Origin: Arachis hypogaea
Taxonomy: Eukaryota; Streptophyta; Magnoliopsida; Fabales; Fabaceae
Length of the DNA stretch: 64,000 nucleotides
NCBI RefSeq assembly: GCF_003086295.3
Contig: NC_092052.1
Coordinates: forward strand, 78,000,687 to 78,064,686
Direction: 5' to 3'
Shown piece by piece: positions 1 to 10,076 of the stretch (position 1 is its first letter; the number at the start of each line of letters is the position of its first letter). Below the pieces are notes generated by a model. It made no database searches, was not told where the DNA came from, and saw only the letters and a program-made list of their open reading frames with translations. The translations under genes and the position numbers were made by a program.

Positions 1-1237
1 TCCGCCACCTGTAAGGCAGAGTTTGCTTACAGAAGATATGATGCATATGTCGGTTAGTGAGAACTGTACCTATGCTGACTGGAAAACCATACCCGTTTCA
101 GCTGCTTCGGGTTACGTCGGGAGCGGGTAGAAACCGACAGATGAGCTCATTACCTGCGCTAAGGCTAGACATGCATCATACTTGGTTGCGCATTTCCTTT
201 GTTATGATTGTGGTATGAATGTATGCTTTCCTTGTTTGTATTCCATTTTCTGCGCTTGTGTTATTTTTTTGTATTCTTCTGTTTGTGTTCTGCTATCTGT
301 TTTCTCTATCTTCTCTACTTATCTGTGTTTTCTAATTACTGCTTCTTTGTATTCTGCTAATAGTCTGCTAAACAACATAGAATTAATGAACGTAACTAAT
401 AACCCCGACCCTACTAAGAACTCCCCAGTTCTTACCCCTTCTCTCTCCCTTCCCCCTTCAGATGGAAGTAAGAGTACCTTACCATAGTTCGCTGATAACC
501 GTTCGCAAGAAGACGATTCTGCTCTAGATAGTCTTCTGAGTCTAGGGTAAATATCGTTCTCTGATTATATGTATATACTGTGAGACCAGCCAACGTCTGC
601 ACCCCGTTCGTATGCGCACTTTAACCTAAATCCTGTGTACGAGATTCCTATTGTGTGGCTACTTCATGAGGTACCAGAGAGACGTCTTGTGGAAAAGTCT
701 GATCGTGCAGAAGAGTAGCAGATGATGTTCTATCTTTTGATGACGTTCCACCTGACTTGAGTTTTGAAGACCTAGAACGTACTTTCCCTCGCTTTAGTAG
801 TTTAGAGAGACTAGGTGAGTATAGAGTCTAGGCTAGCCTAGGTGCCAGCTTAGGGACCTCTTGAACAGGTCAAGACCTGGGATGTTGTATGTATATACAT
901 GTATATAGATATTATTTACCTATATCTAGGAGCGTTCTAACTAACAGTCTATATTCTAATAAAGGCTAAATCACCGAATGTTGTCAACTACTTGTGATGT
1001 ATTTATGTGTGGTTCTTTATAACTGTTTTATCTGTTATTATTTGTGAATTGATTATAAATAATTCTGTCTATTAATCCAAACATTTTCAAAAAAAAAAAA
1101 ATAATACACCTCGCAAATTAACTACGCTTTTAACAACGAATCAGGCTCATATGATAAATAATAGATAATTAGGAAGACAAATTGGTAGCGCTCAGTTTCC
1201 GGTATGATCTAGATATATTGAAAATTGGGTCATTACA
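1..1237 (+). mobile_element. Right part of a long LTR (family 1), copy A
   Basis: This is the last third of a roughly 3.8-kb LTR; its left part lies outside the window. It matches 16704-17940 and, less closely, the right part of the solo LTR 31829-35664. It ends in TTACA at 1237 and is followed by a tRNA primer site, so it is a 5' LTR. It carries two hairpin repeat units near its start and a branchpoint/hairpin/3' splice-site block at 412-471. The lineage is probably a Tekay/Del-type chromovirus, inferred from LTR length and primer type. No pol of this element is present here. The 101-residue open frame inside it looks like chance. Confidence 0.85.
412..471 (+). promoter_or_regulatory. LTR block: branchpoint-like TACTAAG, 7-bp hairpin, pyrimidine tract, splice acceptor
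   Basis: CTACTAAG is followed by TAAGAAC (415-421) and GTTCTTA (428-434), which can pair. A run of C and T then ends in CAG at 469-471. This reads as a plant intron end: branchpoint, polypyrimidine tract, AG. The same block occurs at 17116-17165, 34845-34894, 41050-41104 and, on the minus strand, 50460-50514. The splicing role is inferred. Confidence 0.55.
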
Positions 1238-1240
1238 ATT

Positions 1241-1252
1241 TGGTATCAGAGC
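1241..1252 (+). other. Primer-binding site, initiator tRNA-Met type
   Basis: TGGTATCAGAGC is the complement of the 3' end of plant initiator tRNA-Met and lies three bases after the LTR end. It shows that the preceding LTR is a 5' LTR and that minus-strand DNA synthesis would start here. Confidence 0.9.
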
Positions 1253-1451
1253 AGTTCATTCCCAGTAGAGGCTGGGGAGTGGACTGACTATGCTTCATTG
1301 TATACTCTGTTGTGTGTCTCATGCGTATAGGATATCCCAGTGATATATGTTGCATGATTGTTTCTGTGTTTTCATTTTGGGAATGTTCACACTTGACTTG
1401 AAGTGTTAAGACTGATCACCTTAACAATGATTGTTTGGTGTGAACAGGACT
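1253..1451 (+). other. Leader remnant of the family-1 element
   Basis: Non-coding sequence follows the primer site. It stops abruptly at 1451/1452, where an unrelated Athila-like LTR tail begins. The same breakpoint is at 18154/18155 in copy B. Confidence 0.7.
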
Positions 1452-1736
1452 ACTAATCAACTCCCAGTCAAGGCGTTTATTTAAATTATTCAAATTCACT
1501 AATTTAATTTCCTGTTTACTCAACTCAAACCTTTTTGAAAATATCTGATTAATAAAATAGCACACTTTTCTGTAAACTCGTTGGGAGACGACCTGGGACT
1601 CATACTCCAAGTATTTTAATTTCAATTTTCTGTGACACATTTTTAAATTGATAGGCAGATTTCTGGCGAGTTAAGAACTATACCTGCAACGTATATAAAT
1701 TAACAATTTTTAATTCGCCAATTTTTGCCAGCATCA
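1452..1736 (+). mobile_element. Truncated 5' LTR (last 285 bp) of Athila-like copy A
   Basis: This aligns with the last part of the complete LTR 28235-29685, including the GTTGGGAGACGACC region and the CATCA end. About 1.17 kb of the LTR's left part is missing. It is followed by an Asp-type primer site. The 5' LTR remnant in copy B differs from B's own 3' LTR at several positions in about 285 bp, plus a small indel, so the element is older than the A/B duplication. Confidence 0.88.
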
Positions 1737-1741
1737 ATTTT

Positions 1742-1759
1742 TGGCGCCATTGCCGAGGA
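1742..1759 (+). other. Primer-binding site, tRNA-Asp type
   Basis: TGGCGCCATTGCCGAGGA resembles the complement of the tRNA-Asp 3' end, the usual Athila/Tat primer, with two mismatches. Copy B has one mismatch (18445-18462). Confidence 0.85.
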
Positions 1760-1851
1760 GTTGCAATAGAGTGCTAAAGTTATTAATTAGAATTTATTTA
1801 TTTGCATTTTATTTTATTTTGCTACTATGAGCTGCATGTTTCTTTCGTCAA

Positions 1852-3744
1852 ATGATGCGTTCACTTCCTAATCCAAGCTTGCTAATATTCGATCCTGAAA
1901 TTGAAAGGACTATTTCACGAATAAGGCGAGCTCGGCATCGGTTAGTCCGCTCTAAGGGCGGATCTGAAATGTCACTTGAAGAAGAAACCAGCCCCCATTC
2001 TACTGATTCGGTTGATTTACGTACAGGTAACATGGCGGCAGCCAGAAGAGTTACTATCCAGAAGGAAGGAGCCCCTGATTTTACAATGCAACCGTTTCAA
2101 GCGCATCACCCAGCGGTGGCTACAGATTTTGAAATAAAGACCGCACTGCTGAATTTGATGCCCAAGTTTCATGGCTTACCTGCTAAAGAGCCTATCAAGC
2201 ACCTGAGAGATTTCCAAACAGCCTGTTCTACTGTCAGGCGTGATGGTGCTGATGAAACTTCAATTTTGCTGAAAGCTTTCCCATTTTCTCTTGAGGGAAA
2301 AATAAGAGAGTGGTACTACACTCAACCCCTAGTGAATGTATCCAACTGGGATACACTCAGAAAAGAATTTTTGGAAAAATTCTTTCCATCTGAAGTTACT
2401 GATAAACTGAGGAAAGACATTTCCACAATTGTTCAAGATGACAACGAGACTCTCTTTGAATACTGGGAGCGCTTCAATAATCTTCTGGAAGCATGCCCCC
2501 ACCACAGGATTGACAAGATAGTGTTACTCAGCTATATCACACAGGGCATGAGGCCCCAAGATAAGACCACATTGGAAAGTGCTAGCAATGGGTCTATGAA
2601 GAAGTACAAGACCACTGATGAGGCATGGCAATTGATCAGTGACTTCGCTGAATCTACTAGGAACCACAGGCAGAAACAAGGCCGTTCAAAAGCCGTTGCA
2701 GAAGTATCCTCTAGCAGAGAGACTGTTGCTCTAGCTCAGAGTATCTGTGAAATGACAAACTTGCTGAAGCAGATGCAATTGAATCAACAACAAGTTCAAC
2801 AAGCTCAACCTTCTCCAGCACAGCAAGGTCAACAGTTAGTCCCACAGAGAGTTTACGGAATTTGTGCTGATTATAGCCATTATACTGATGAATGCCCGCA
2901 GCTCCAGCAGGAAGACAACATGGTTGCATCCACTCATAACTTCTATGACCGCCCCAACCAAGGGTACAATCAATGTGGAAATCATAACCATGGATGGCAG
3001 GATAATTCTAACCAGAATTGGAGGGACAACAATAACAGAGGAGGCAGAGATAATCAGGGAAATCAGAGGTGGAACAATAACAACAATAGGCAGCAGAACC
3101 AACCTTACAGAGCACCTCACCTGAGGCAATCCCAAGGACCACAGAACACCCAACAGCAGACCTCTCAATTTACTCATCCTTCTTCATCTCCTAATGAAGA
3201 GTTACTACAATCCTTTGAGCGAAGACAACAGACCATGGAAAATAACATTATGAATAACATTAATGCCAGTTTGAATGGTCTGACCTCTACTTTGCAAGCT
3301 CTTGTCTCACAGATTGGATCAATGCAAAATTCTAATAACCAACCTTCAGGTTCTACTGGAATTCCCTCTCAACCATTACCCAATCCAAAGGGAGGCATTA
3401 ATGCCATCACCCTCAGGTCCGGAACCACACTGCAGGAGAGGAATCAGGAGGAGCCAAGCCAACCAGAACACGCCTCAGCTGAAGAGGTAGTAGAAATAGA
3501 AAATGTTGAAGAGGAAGAGGATATACAGAACATAGCTGAAAAAGAAGAAGCCCAACCACAGGAGGAAGCACCAAAAGGCGCAGACACTGCTGAAAACACC
3601 ACTCCCATTCCATTTCCACAACTTGCAAGGAAGCCCAGGAAGCAGCTGGAACCCGATCCCAAAATGGTAGAAATATTCAAAAAGGTTGAGGTAACTGTTC
3701 CCCTTTTTGATGTTATTCAACAGGTACCTAAATTAATGAATTAG
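1852..3744 (+). CDS. gag: Gag of Athila-like retrotransposon, copy A
   Basis: One open frame of 630 residues encodes the capsid/nucleocapsid precursor that packages element RNA. The retrotransposon gag domain lies at about residues 95-225, with the FPFSLEGKIREWYY and FFPSEVTDKLRKDI stretches. A glutamine- and asparagine-rich linker follows. Near residue 335 is a zinc-knuckle remnant, YGICADYSHYTDEC, whose first cysteine is now tyrosine. The C-terminal third is rich in Q, N and E. The ATG at 1852 lies about 90 bases after the primer site and is the first ATG in frame. The frame ends inside what should be the start of pol, after VPLFDVIQQVPK, and pol resumes in another frame, so a small deletion separates the two. 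This is the only full-length gag ORF in the window; copy B has two stops and a frameshift. Confidence 0.88.
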   Translation: MMRSLPNPSLLIFDPEIERTISRIRRARHRLVRSKGGSEMSLEEETSPHSTDSVDLRTGNMAAARRVTIQKEGAPDFTMQPFQAHHPAVATDFEIKTALLNLMPKFHGLPAKEPIKHLRDFQTACSTVRRDGADETSILLKAFPFSLEGKIREWYYTQPLVNVSNWDTLRKEFLEKFFPSEVTDKLRKDISTIVQDDNETLFEYWERFNNLLEACPHHRIDKIVLLSYITQGMRPQDKTTLESASNGSMKKYKTTDEAWQLISDFAESTRNHRQKQGRSKAVAEVSSSRETVALAQSICEMTNLLKQMQLNQQQVQQAQPSPAQQGQQLVPQRVYGICADYSHYTDECPQLQQEDNMVASTHNFYDRPNQGYNQCGNHNHGWQDNSNQNWRDNNNRGGRDNQGNQRWNNNNNRQQNQPYRAPHLRQSQGPQNTQQQTSQFTHPSSSPNEELLQSFERRQQTMENNIMNNINASLNGLTSTLQALVSQIGSMQNSNNQPSGSTGIPSQPLPNPKGGINAITLRSGTTLQERNQEEPSQPEHASAEEVVEIENVEEEEDIQNIAEKEEAQPQEEAPKGADTAENTTPIPFPQLARKPRKQLEPDPKMVEIFKKVEVTVPLFDVIQQVPKLMN

Positions 3745-3767
3745 AAACTATTCTTTTAGGTAGTTCC

Positions 3768-6700
3768 ATGTCTGCTTTAATGGGAGGATTACCTGAAAAA
3801 TGTAGTGACCCAGGTCCTTGTATAGTTAGTTGTACTATTGGTAGAGTAGTAATTTATGATTGCATGTGTGATTTAGGAGCATGTATTAGTATAATGCCTT
3901 TGTCTATATATGATATTTTGAAGCTCTCTCTCTTAAAAAGGTCGGCAGCTCATTTTGTGTTAGCAGATAAAAGCATTATTACAGTGGCTGGAGTTGCTGA
4001 AGATGTTTTGGTGAACATTAAAGGACTTACATTTCCCACTGATTTTTATATCTTAGAGGTGCCCCATAATGACTCAGATAAGCCATCATCAATCCTACTT
4101 GGAAGACCATTCCTGAAGACATCAAAATTCAAATTGGATGCTTTTTCAGGAACATACTCTTTTGAAATAGATGGCCGAATAGTAATCTTCAATCTGAATG
4201 GAGTCATAAACAACCCTCCAGAAGATCATTCTATCTTCTAGTGTGATGTCATAAAGGAAACTGTAGCTGACGTTCACAAGGAAGAGTTAGAAGAGAGGCA
4301 CGTTGGACAAGGTCCAAGTGTGGGGACCCTCTTGACTGACAATGAGAGCACCTCAGCATTTTCACAAGCTCCAGACAATCCAGAACCTACCCATGATCAG
4401 AAGTTGGAATTAAAATCTCTCCCTCCACATCTCAAATATGCTTATCTCGAAGATGAGCAGAAGTTTCTAGTTATCATTGCAAGGGAACTCACTTCTCAAT
4501 AAGAAGAGCAGTTACTTGATGTACTGAGGAGGCACAAGAAAGCAATTGGGTGGAGTTTGGCAGACATAGTAGGCATCAACCCTCAAGTATGTGAGCACAG
4601 AATATTTTTAGAAGAGGGAGCAAGACCTGTCCGTCAACCCCAAAGAAGATTGAATCCCACTATCTTGGAAGTTGTAAAAAAGGAAGTAACCAGACTATTG
4701 GAAGCAGGTATCATCTATCCCATTTCAGATAGTGAATGGGTTAGCCCAGTACAAGTGGTGCCCAAGAAGTCTGGAGTCACTACAATGAAGAATGAGCATG
4801 GAGAGCTCATAGCAACTAGAGTTCAGAATGCTTGGAGAGTCTGCATTGATTACAGGCGTCTCAACCAAGCCACCCGTAAGGATCACTACCCACTTCCATT
4901 CATTGATCAAATGCTGGATCGCCTGTCAGGTAAATCACATTATTGCTTTTTAGATGGTTACACAAGTTATTTCCAGATTCATATAGCTCCTGAGGATCAG
5001 GAAAAGACCACTTTTACATGTCCTTTTGGGACTTATACTTACAAGAGAATGCCCTTTGGCTTGTGCAATGCACCAGCTACTTTCCAAAGGTGCATGATGA
5101 GTCTTTTCTTTGATCTTATTGAGGACTGTATGGAGGTTTTTATGGACGATTTTAGCGTTTATGGTGATTCTTTTAGCCTTTGCTTAGATGGATTATCTAG
5201 AGTATTAGATAGATGTGTTAATACAAACCTTGTATTAAATTTTGAAAAATTTCACTTTATGGTAAAACAAGGGATTATATTAGGATATGTGGTATCTAAT
5301 AATGGCATTTCTGTAGACCCAGCAAATGTGAATGTTATTTCTAGATTACCTTACCCCTCCTCTGTGAGGGAGGTCCGTTCGTTCCTTGGCCATGCAGGTT
5401 TTTACAGGAGATTTATTAAGGACTTTAGTAAGGTAGCACTTCCCTTGTCCAGATTACTGCAGAAAGATATTGAGTTTGAATTCAGTGAGGATTGCAAACA
5501 AGTGTTTGATAAGCTGAAGACCGCCCTGACTCAAGCCCCAATTGTAAGAGGACCAGACTGGAGCCAGCCGTTTGAAATCATGTGCGATGCTTTCAACCAT
5601 GCAGTAAGAGCAGCGCTGGCTCAACGTGAAGGTAAAGATCCTTTTGTTATTGCTTATACGTCTAAGACTTTAAACGCTGCCCAGTCCAATTATACTACTA
5701 CTGAGAAAGAGCTTCTTGCTATTGTTTTTGCTCTGGATAAATTCTGAGCTTATTTACTTGGTACTAGAGTAGTAGTGTATTCGGACCATGCAGCTTTAAA
5801 GTATCTATTAGCTAAAAAGGAGTCCAAACCAAGGCTTATACGTTGGATACTACTATTACAAGAATTTGATTCAGAAATAAAGGATAGGAGTGGTAACCAG
5901 AATTTAGTGGCAGACCACTTGAGTCACCTTGAGCACATTAAGGATGATTCTACTCCTATAGATGATAATTTTCCATTTGATAACCTGCAAGCAGTATCTG
6001 AGGTATTCCCTTGGTACGCACCTATAGCTAATTATCTAGTTAGCCGCACATTTCCTCCAAACTTTTCTAAGCATCAAAGAGACAAGCTGAAAAGCGAGTC
6101 TAAATATTATATATGGGATGACCCATATTTATGGAGATGTGGCGCTGATCAGGTAATTAGACGTTGTGTGTCTCAATCAGAATTCTAGCCCATTTTAGAG
6201 GCCTGTCACTCATCTGAGAGTGGAGGGCATTTTGGCCCACAACGAACAGCTAGAACGATCTTAGACTGTGGATTCTGGTGGCCTACTCTTTTTAGAGATG
6301 CTGCTGAGTTTTGTAAATCCTGTCTCCCATGCCAAAAATTTGGTAATATATCCAGGAGGGATGAGATGCCTCAACAAATTATGCTTTTCTGTGAAATCTT
6401 TGATGTTTGGGGCATTGACTTCATGGGTCCATTTCCAAATTCTAATGGTTATTTTTATATATTGTTAGCTGTGGATTACATTTCCAAATGGGTGGAAGCA
6501 ATTCCTACCCGTACTGATGATGCTAACACATTTGTTTCCTTTGTGAGAAACCATATTATTTGTCACTTTGGATCACCACGAGCAATCGTGAGCGATCAAG
6601 GCACCCATTTTTGTAACAGGAGACTAACAGGATTAATGAAGAGGCATGGGATAATTCATAAGGTTGCAACAGCATACCATCCTCAGACCAATGGGCAAGC

Positions 6701-7316
6701 CGAGGTGTCAAACAGAGAAATAAAGCGTATCTTGCAGAAGATAGTCAAACCTCATAGAAAAGACTGGAGCACCAGGCTACAAGATGCACTCTGGGCATAC
6801 AGAACAGCATACAAAACACCCATTGGGATGAGTCATTTCTGCTTAGTTTATGGAAAAGCTTGTCATCTCCCTATTGAGGTAGAGCACAAAGCCTTTTGGG
6901 CAGTCAAGGAGTGCAACATGGGAATGGAGAACGCCAGAGCTGAAAGGAAGTTGCAACTGCAAGAACTGGAAAGCCTTCGCCTAGAAGCTTATGAGAACTC
7001 AAGACTATACAAGGAGAAGATGAAGGCTGCACATGATTAGCACATCAAGAGGAAAGAGTTCCAACCTGGGGATTTGGTCCTCCTTTATAAATCTTGACTG
7101 AGGCTCATGCTAGGCAATTTGAGATCAAGATGGGAAGGTCCATACAGAGTAGAGAAGGTTGAACCATACGGAGTTTATCACCTAAGTCATCCTTCAAGTT
7201 CTGAACTTATCAAAGTTAATGGACAACGCCTGAAGCTATACCATGGCGAGAAGATGCAGAAGAACAAGGAGCTTGAGATCTTCCTCTTGGAAGATCCCCA
7301 CATAGCAGAAGATTGA
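3768..7316 (+). pseudogene. pol: Pol (PR-RT-RH-IN) of Athila-like copy A, broken by stops
   Basis: All pieces lie in one frame with no frameshift, but in-frame stops occur at 4239, 4500, 5745, 6186, 7038 and 7095. Protease comes first (3768-4241) with the DLGA active-site motif. RT (4557-5700) has the FMDD form of the catalytic motif at 5139-5150. RNase H follows (5630-5930, TTTEKELLA and [10 protein letters not shown]). Integrase (6190-7316) has a zinc-binding remnant ([14 protein letters not shown]), the three acidic residues in [15 protein letters not shown] and NGQAEVSN, and the C-terminal LRSRWEGPY module. Each stop fits a former CAG, CAA or CGA codon after C-to-T change. Copy B has the same stops, so they predate the duplication. 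Confidence 0.9.
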
Positions 7317-7359
7317 GCTAGTGGAGCGTCCAACTTACGGACGTTAAAGCAAAGTGCTA

Positions 7360-7377
7360 GGTGGGAGACAACCCACC
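7360..7377 (+). other. Conserved hairpin just after pol, copy A
   Basis: GGTGGG and CCCACC form a perfect 6-bp stem around AGACAA, 45 bases after the pol stop. Equivalents are at 24055-24072, 35712-35729 and, with another stem, 56340-56355 on the minus strand. Function unknown. Confidence 0.65.
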
Positions 7378-7489
7378 ATGGTATGATCGTTCTTTTCTTT
7401 ATTTTTAGTTTTTCATATTCAATAACTCTTCTCTTTATCAGTACTTTCGTGCATCTGCATTTGCATATTCTTAATTAATAAAAAAAAAG

Positions 7490-8036
7490 CCACGCGACGC
7501 GACCGCATCAGCGACGCGTCCGCGTCGCAATGAGAGGGGAGAAAATAAAAACGAACAGAGAGTCACGTTGGAGCCTGGCTGGAGGCGTCCCAGTGGCACA
7601 AATCGACCCACGCGAGCACGTCAATGACGCGTCCGTGTCGTATGGGCATAATGGCCTCCCACGCGACCGCGTGACCCACGCGGTCGCGTGCCCTGATTTT
7701 CGACGCAAAAAGGGTGCACAACGAATTATTGTGCGAGAGTGGTACTGGATTGGTGCTGAACGCACAATTCTACCCACGCGGATGCATGGCCCACGCGTCC
7801 GCGTCGTTCCCTTCTGAAGCCCACTCACGCGATTGCATGCCTCACGCGATCGCGTCACCCCAAATTTGGCAAATATATCAATTCGAACAGAGAGTTGTGC
7901 AGGCGCGAGGCTGCACTCGCGCCAGAAGCACAACATGGGTCACGCGACCGCCTGACCGACGCGACCGCGTCACCTGACCTAAAGCGCAATCGCGCGAACG
8001 TGTGCCCCCCGCGGCCGCGTCGCTTGCGCCGCACAG
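7490..8036 (+). repeat. CpG-rich array of paired palindromes after pol, copy A
   Basis: About eight pairs of short dyads of the form ACGCG-NN-CGCGT are separated by 30-110 bases of ordinary text. Within a pair the two dyads are 3-12 bases apart. At 7660-7673 and 7677-7690 the pair is a perfect 14-bp inverted repeat with a 3-base gap. The array lies between the post-pol hairpin and the pyrimidine-rich leader of the env-like ORF. The same motif type recurs in this family's LTR (28538-28725). Open frames across the array are by-products of its composition. Confidence 0.8.
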
Positions 8037-8171
8037 ATCCAACTTAATTGCCAAAATATCTTATCTTTTTCCTCTCCAAATCCTAATTTTTCTTTTCCCT
8101 CCTTATTTCTTTCTTCTCCCTTCTTCCTTCTATCTCCCCTTTCACTCCTCTCTCTCACCTCCATTAACAAG

Positions 8172-8814
8172 GTTTTATTTTCTTCTTCCCTCTTTCCTTT
8201 TCTACCATTCTTCTTATTTTATATGTTATTTTCTTTTCTTTTCTTTTTCTTTTCATTATCCATATTTTCTTTCTTCTTCTTTCCTTTTTACATGGTGTTA
8301 GAATTTTATTTGAGTCATTATTCTTCATTATATGCTTGTAGATTGTTGCAAATTGTTTGGCAATTATATATTATTTTCTTTAAAGGGTTGCTTGCATGTT
8401 CACTTTAATACTTTCTATACCTTATTCACCATGCATGCTATGTGTTTGTGAAAAAGCCCATATGGCATTATGCACTTCTCTACTTTATTCTATTCTACTA
8501 TCCAATGCTTGCTTTTCATAAACTCTCTCTACTATTGTATTAATTAAATTTAATTTTCAATACAAACGTGATAGTTTGCTATAACGTGATGCTTGATTTA
8601 TGCTACTCATGCCCTTTGTCGGCATGCCAATAAACACCTTGCATTCACTTGTCATTATATGCACTAGCTATTTTCCACTGATGAATTTTCACATGTACTC
8701 ATGAGCGTGTGTTAATGTCAGTTACCTCCTAATGTGCATCCATCACACCTTTTCCGTTCTCTTCCTTGCTATATATCTCTTTGAATTTAATTTACTTTCT
8801 CTTCCCTTTTTCAG
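8172..8814 (+). promoter_or_regulatory. Probable intron in the leader of the env-like ORF, copy A
   Basis: A CT-rich leader (about 8050-8165) ends at AACAAG|GTTTTA, a plausible donor. A pyrimidine run ends in TTTTTCAG at 8807-8814, one base before the ORF's ATG. Copy B has the same layout (24868-25510). Element D keeps the acceptor and ATGGCC on the minus strand at 36588-36601. This suggests a spliced mRNA for the downstream ORF, which is inference. Confidence 0.5.
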
Positions 8815-8815
8815 G

Positions 8816-10064
8816 ATGGCCACCAAGAAAGGAAAAGAGAAAGCTACTCCCAAACCCCAGCAAGAAGAGGAACTAAAAGAGCACTAGTGGCAGAGCCTTC
8901 TTCAACTGCAGTCAAGCCCTCAACAAAAAGAGTTAAGAGGATCATAAAGGTTGATGAAAAGGAGAAAGCCTTTCAAGCGAAGGACACTGCGCGATTTCCA
9001 AATCGCTACTGTGAGCAGATGTTCCCTATTCTGGCTGAAAGGAGCTACAACAACGAACACCTTCTTATCCTCCCGCCCAATATTGCTACTTTTGTTGAGC
9101 CGCAAATTGAACGAAGACAATGGAGTTTCCTACAGAGACAGCCAAGGCAGGTCAATCTTTCTTGGGTAGTCGAATTCTACTCTAACTTCTACCTGCCTAC
9201 CCTACAGTCTGTCTTTGTCCGTCAGAAGCAAGTCCCCATTACAGAAGAGGCCATTCAAAAAGCTTTAGGTCTCCCCCCTATTCCAGAAGGATTGGACGCC
9301 TTTCAAGAAGCCTCACTCAAGTGCCAGATGTACCAATTTGACTGGGAAGCTATTCTCAGAGTTATCGCACTACCTGGCAGCCGTTGGATCTACGGATACC
9401 ATCGTACCCGCCCTAAAGGAATATCGGCTTCAGCACTTACCTTGGAGGCTCGCGTATGGGCACAGATTATGTCCCATTACGTCTTTCTGAGCACTCACGA
9501 GTCCTCCTTCACTGCGGACATGGCCGTTCTAGTATGGTGCATCCTTACAGACCAGCCTCTGAATCTACCAAGACATATTCGGAATGCTATGGGACACGTA
9601 CAAATCGCGGGCAACTTACCTTTTCCCGCCTTGATCTCAGATCTTATCTCAGCAGCCGGAGTCTCCTACAGAGCTAGGACACCAAAGCCATGCTTCCACG
9701 GGATGATTAGTATGTCCTAACGGGAAATACCTCAGACCTCCAGCATCCACTACAAGCCTTCCTACTGCACCGGTTGAAATATCCCTTCTTCAACACTACA
9801 AGCACTACAACAGACGCACTGCTCCAGCAGATAATCGAAAGGTTGGATCAGCAAGAACAGAAAGCGAAGTTAAGAGAGCGTCGTAACGAGCGCCGATTCA
9901 AACACCTCAAGGAGCTACTCAAGGGACACTTCAAGGACTCAGACACCCCGGACTCTACTTCCTTTACCAGCACAGGGAGCCATGATGGTCCCGACTGTGG
10001 AGATACTGCCACCAGCCCACCCCTGTTCCTAACAGATGGCACCGAGGACGGTGCAAAGCCTTAA
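8816..10064 (+). pseudogene. Env-position ORF of Athila-like element, copy A, frameshifted
   Basis: The start ATGGCCACCAAGAAAGG directly follows a splice-acceptor-like sequence. One base is missing near 8857 relative to copy B, and more single bases near 9680, 9716 and 9777, so the frame is broken. The readable core (8887-9680) encodes RRQWSFLQR, VEFYSNFYLP and a conserved ALGLPP stretch. From memory this resembles the family annotated as putative plant transposon protein, found downstream of pol in Athila-like elements. No signal peptide or membrane segment is visible, so retroviral envelope function is not supported. The clustered single-base losses may be assembly errors. Confidence 0.75.
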
Positions 10065-10076
10065 GTGTGGGGAGGT
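10039..10076 (+). promoter_or_regulatory. Internal hairpin plus polypurine-tract copy, A
   Basis: GCACCG (10039-10044), loop AGGA and CGGTGC (10049-10054) form a hairpin inside the last codons of the env-like ORF. Eight bases later is AAGTGTGGGGAGGT (10063-10076), identical to this family's 3' polypurine tract. See 26740-26777 and 28198-28234. Confidence 0.7.

Noticed and set aside
182..487. 101-residue hydrophobic open frame in the LTR, identical in copies A and B
   Set aside because: It lies in LTR sequence across the splice-acceptor block, its T-rich composition explains the hydrophobic residues, and the solo LTR copy loses the start. Identity follows from recent duplication.
7508..7977. 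Several overlapping frames of 87-142 residues on both strands
   Set aside because: They come from the CpG-rich palindrome array, which lacks stops in several frames at once; none resembles a known protein.
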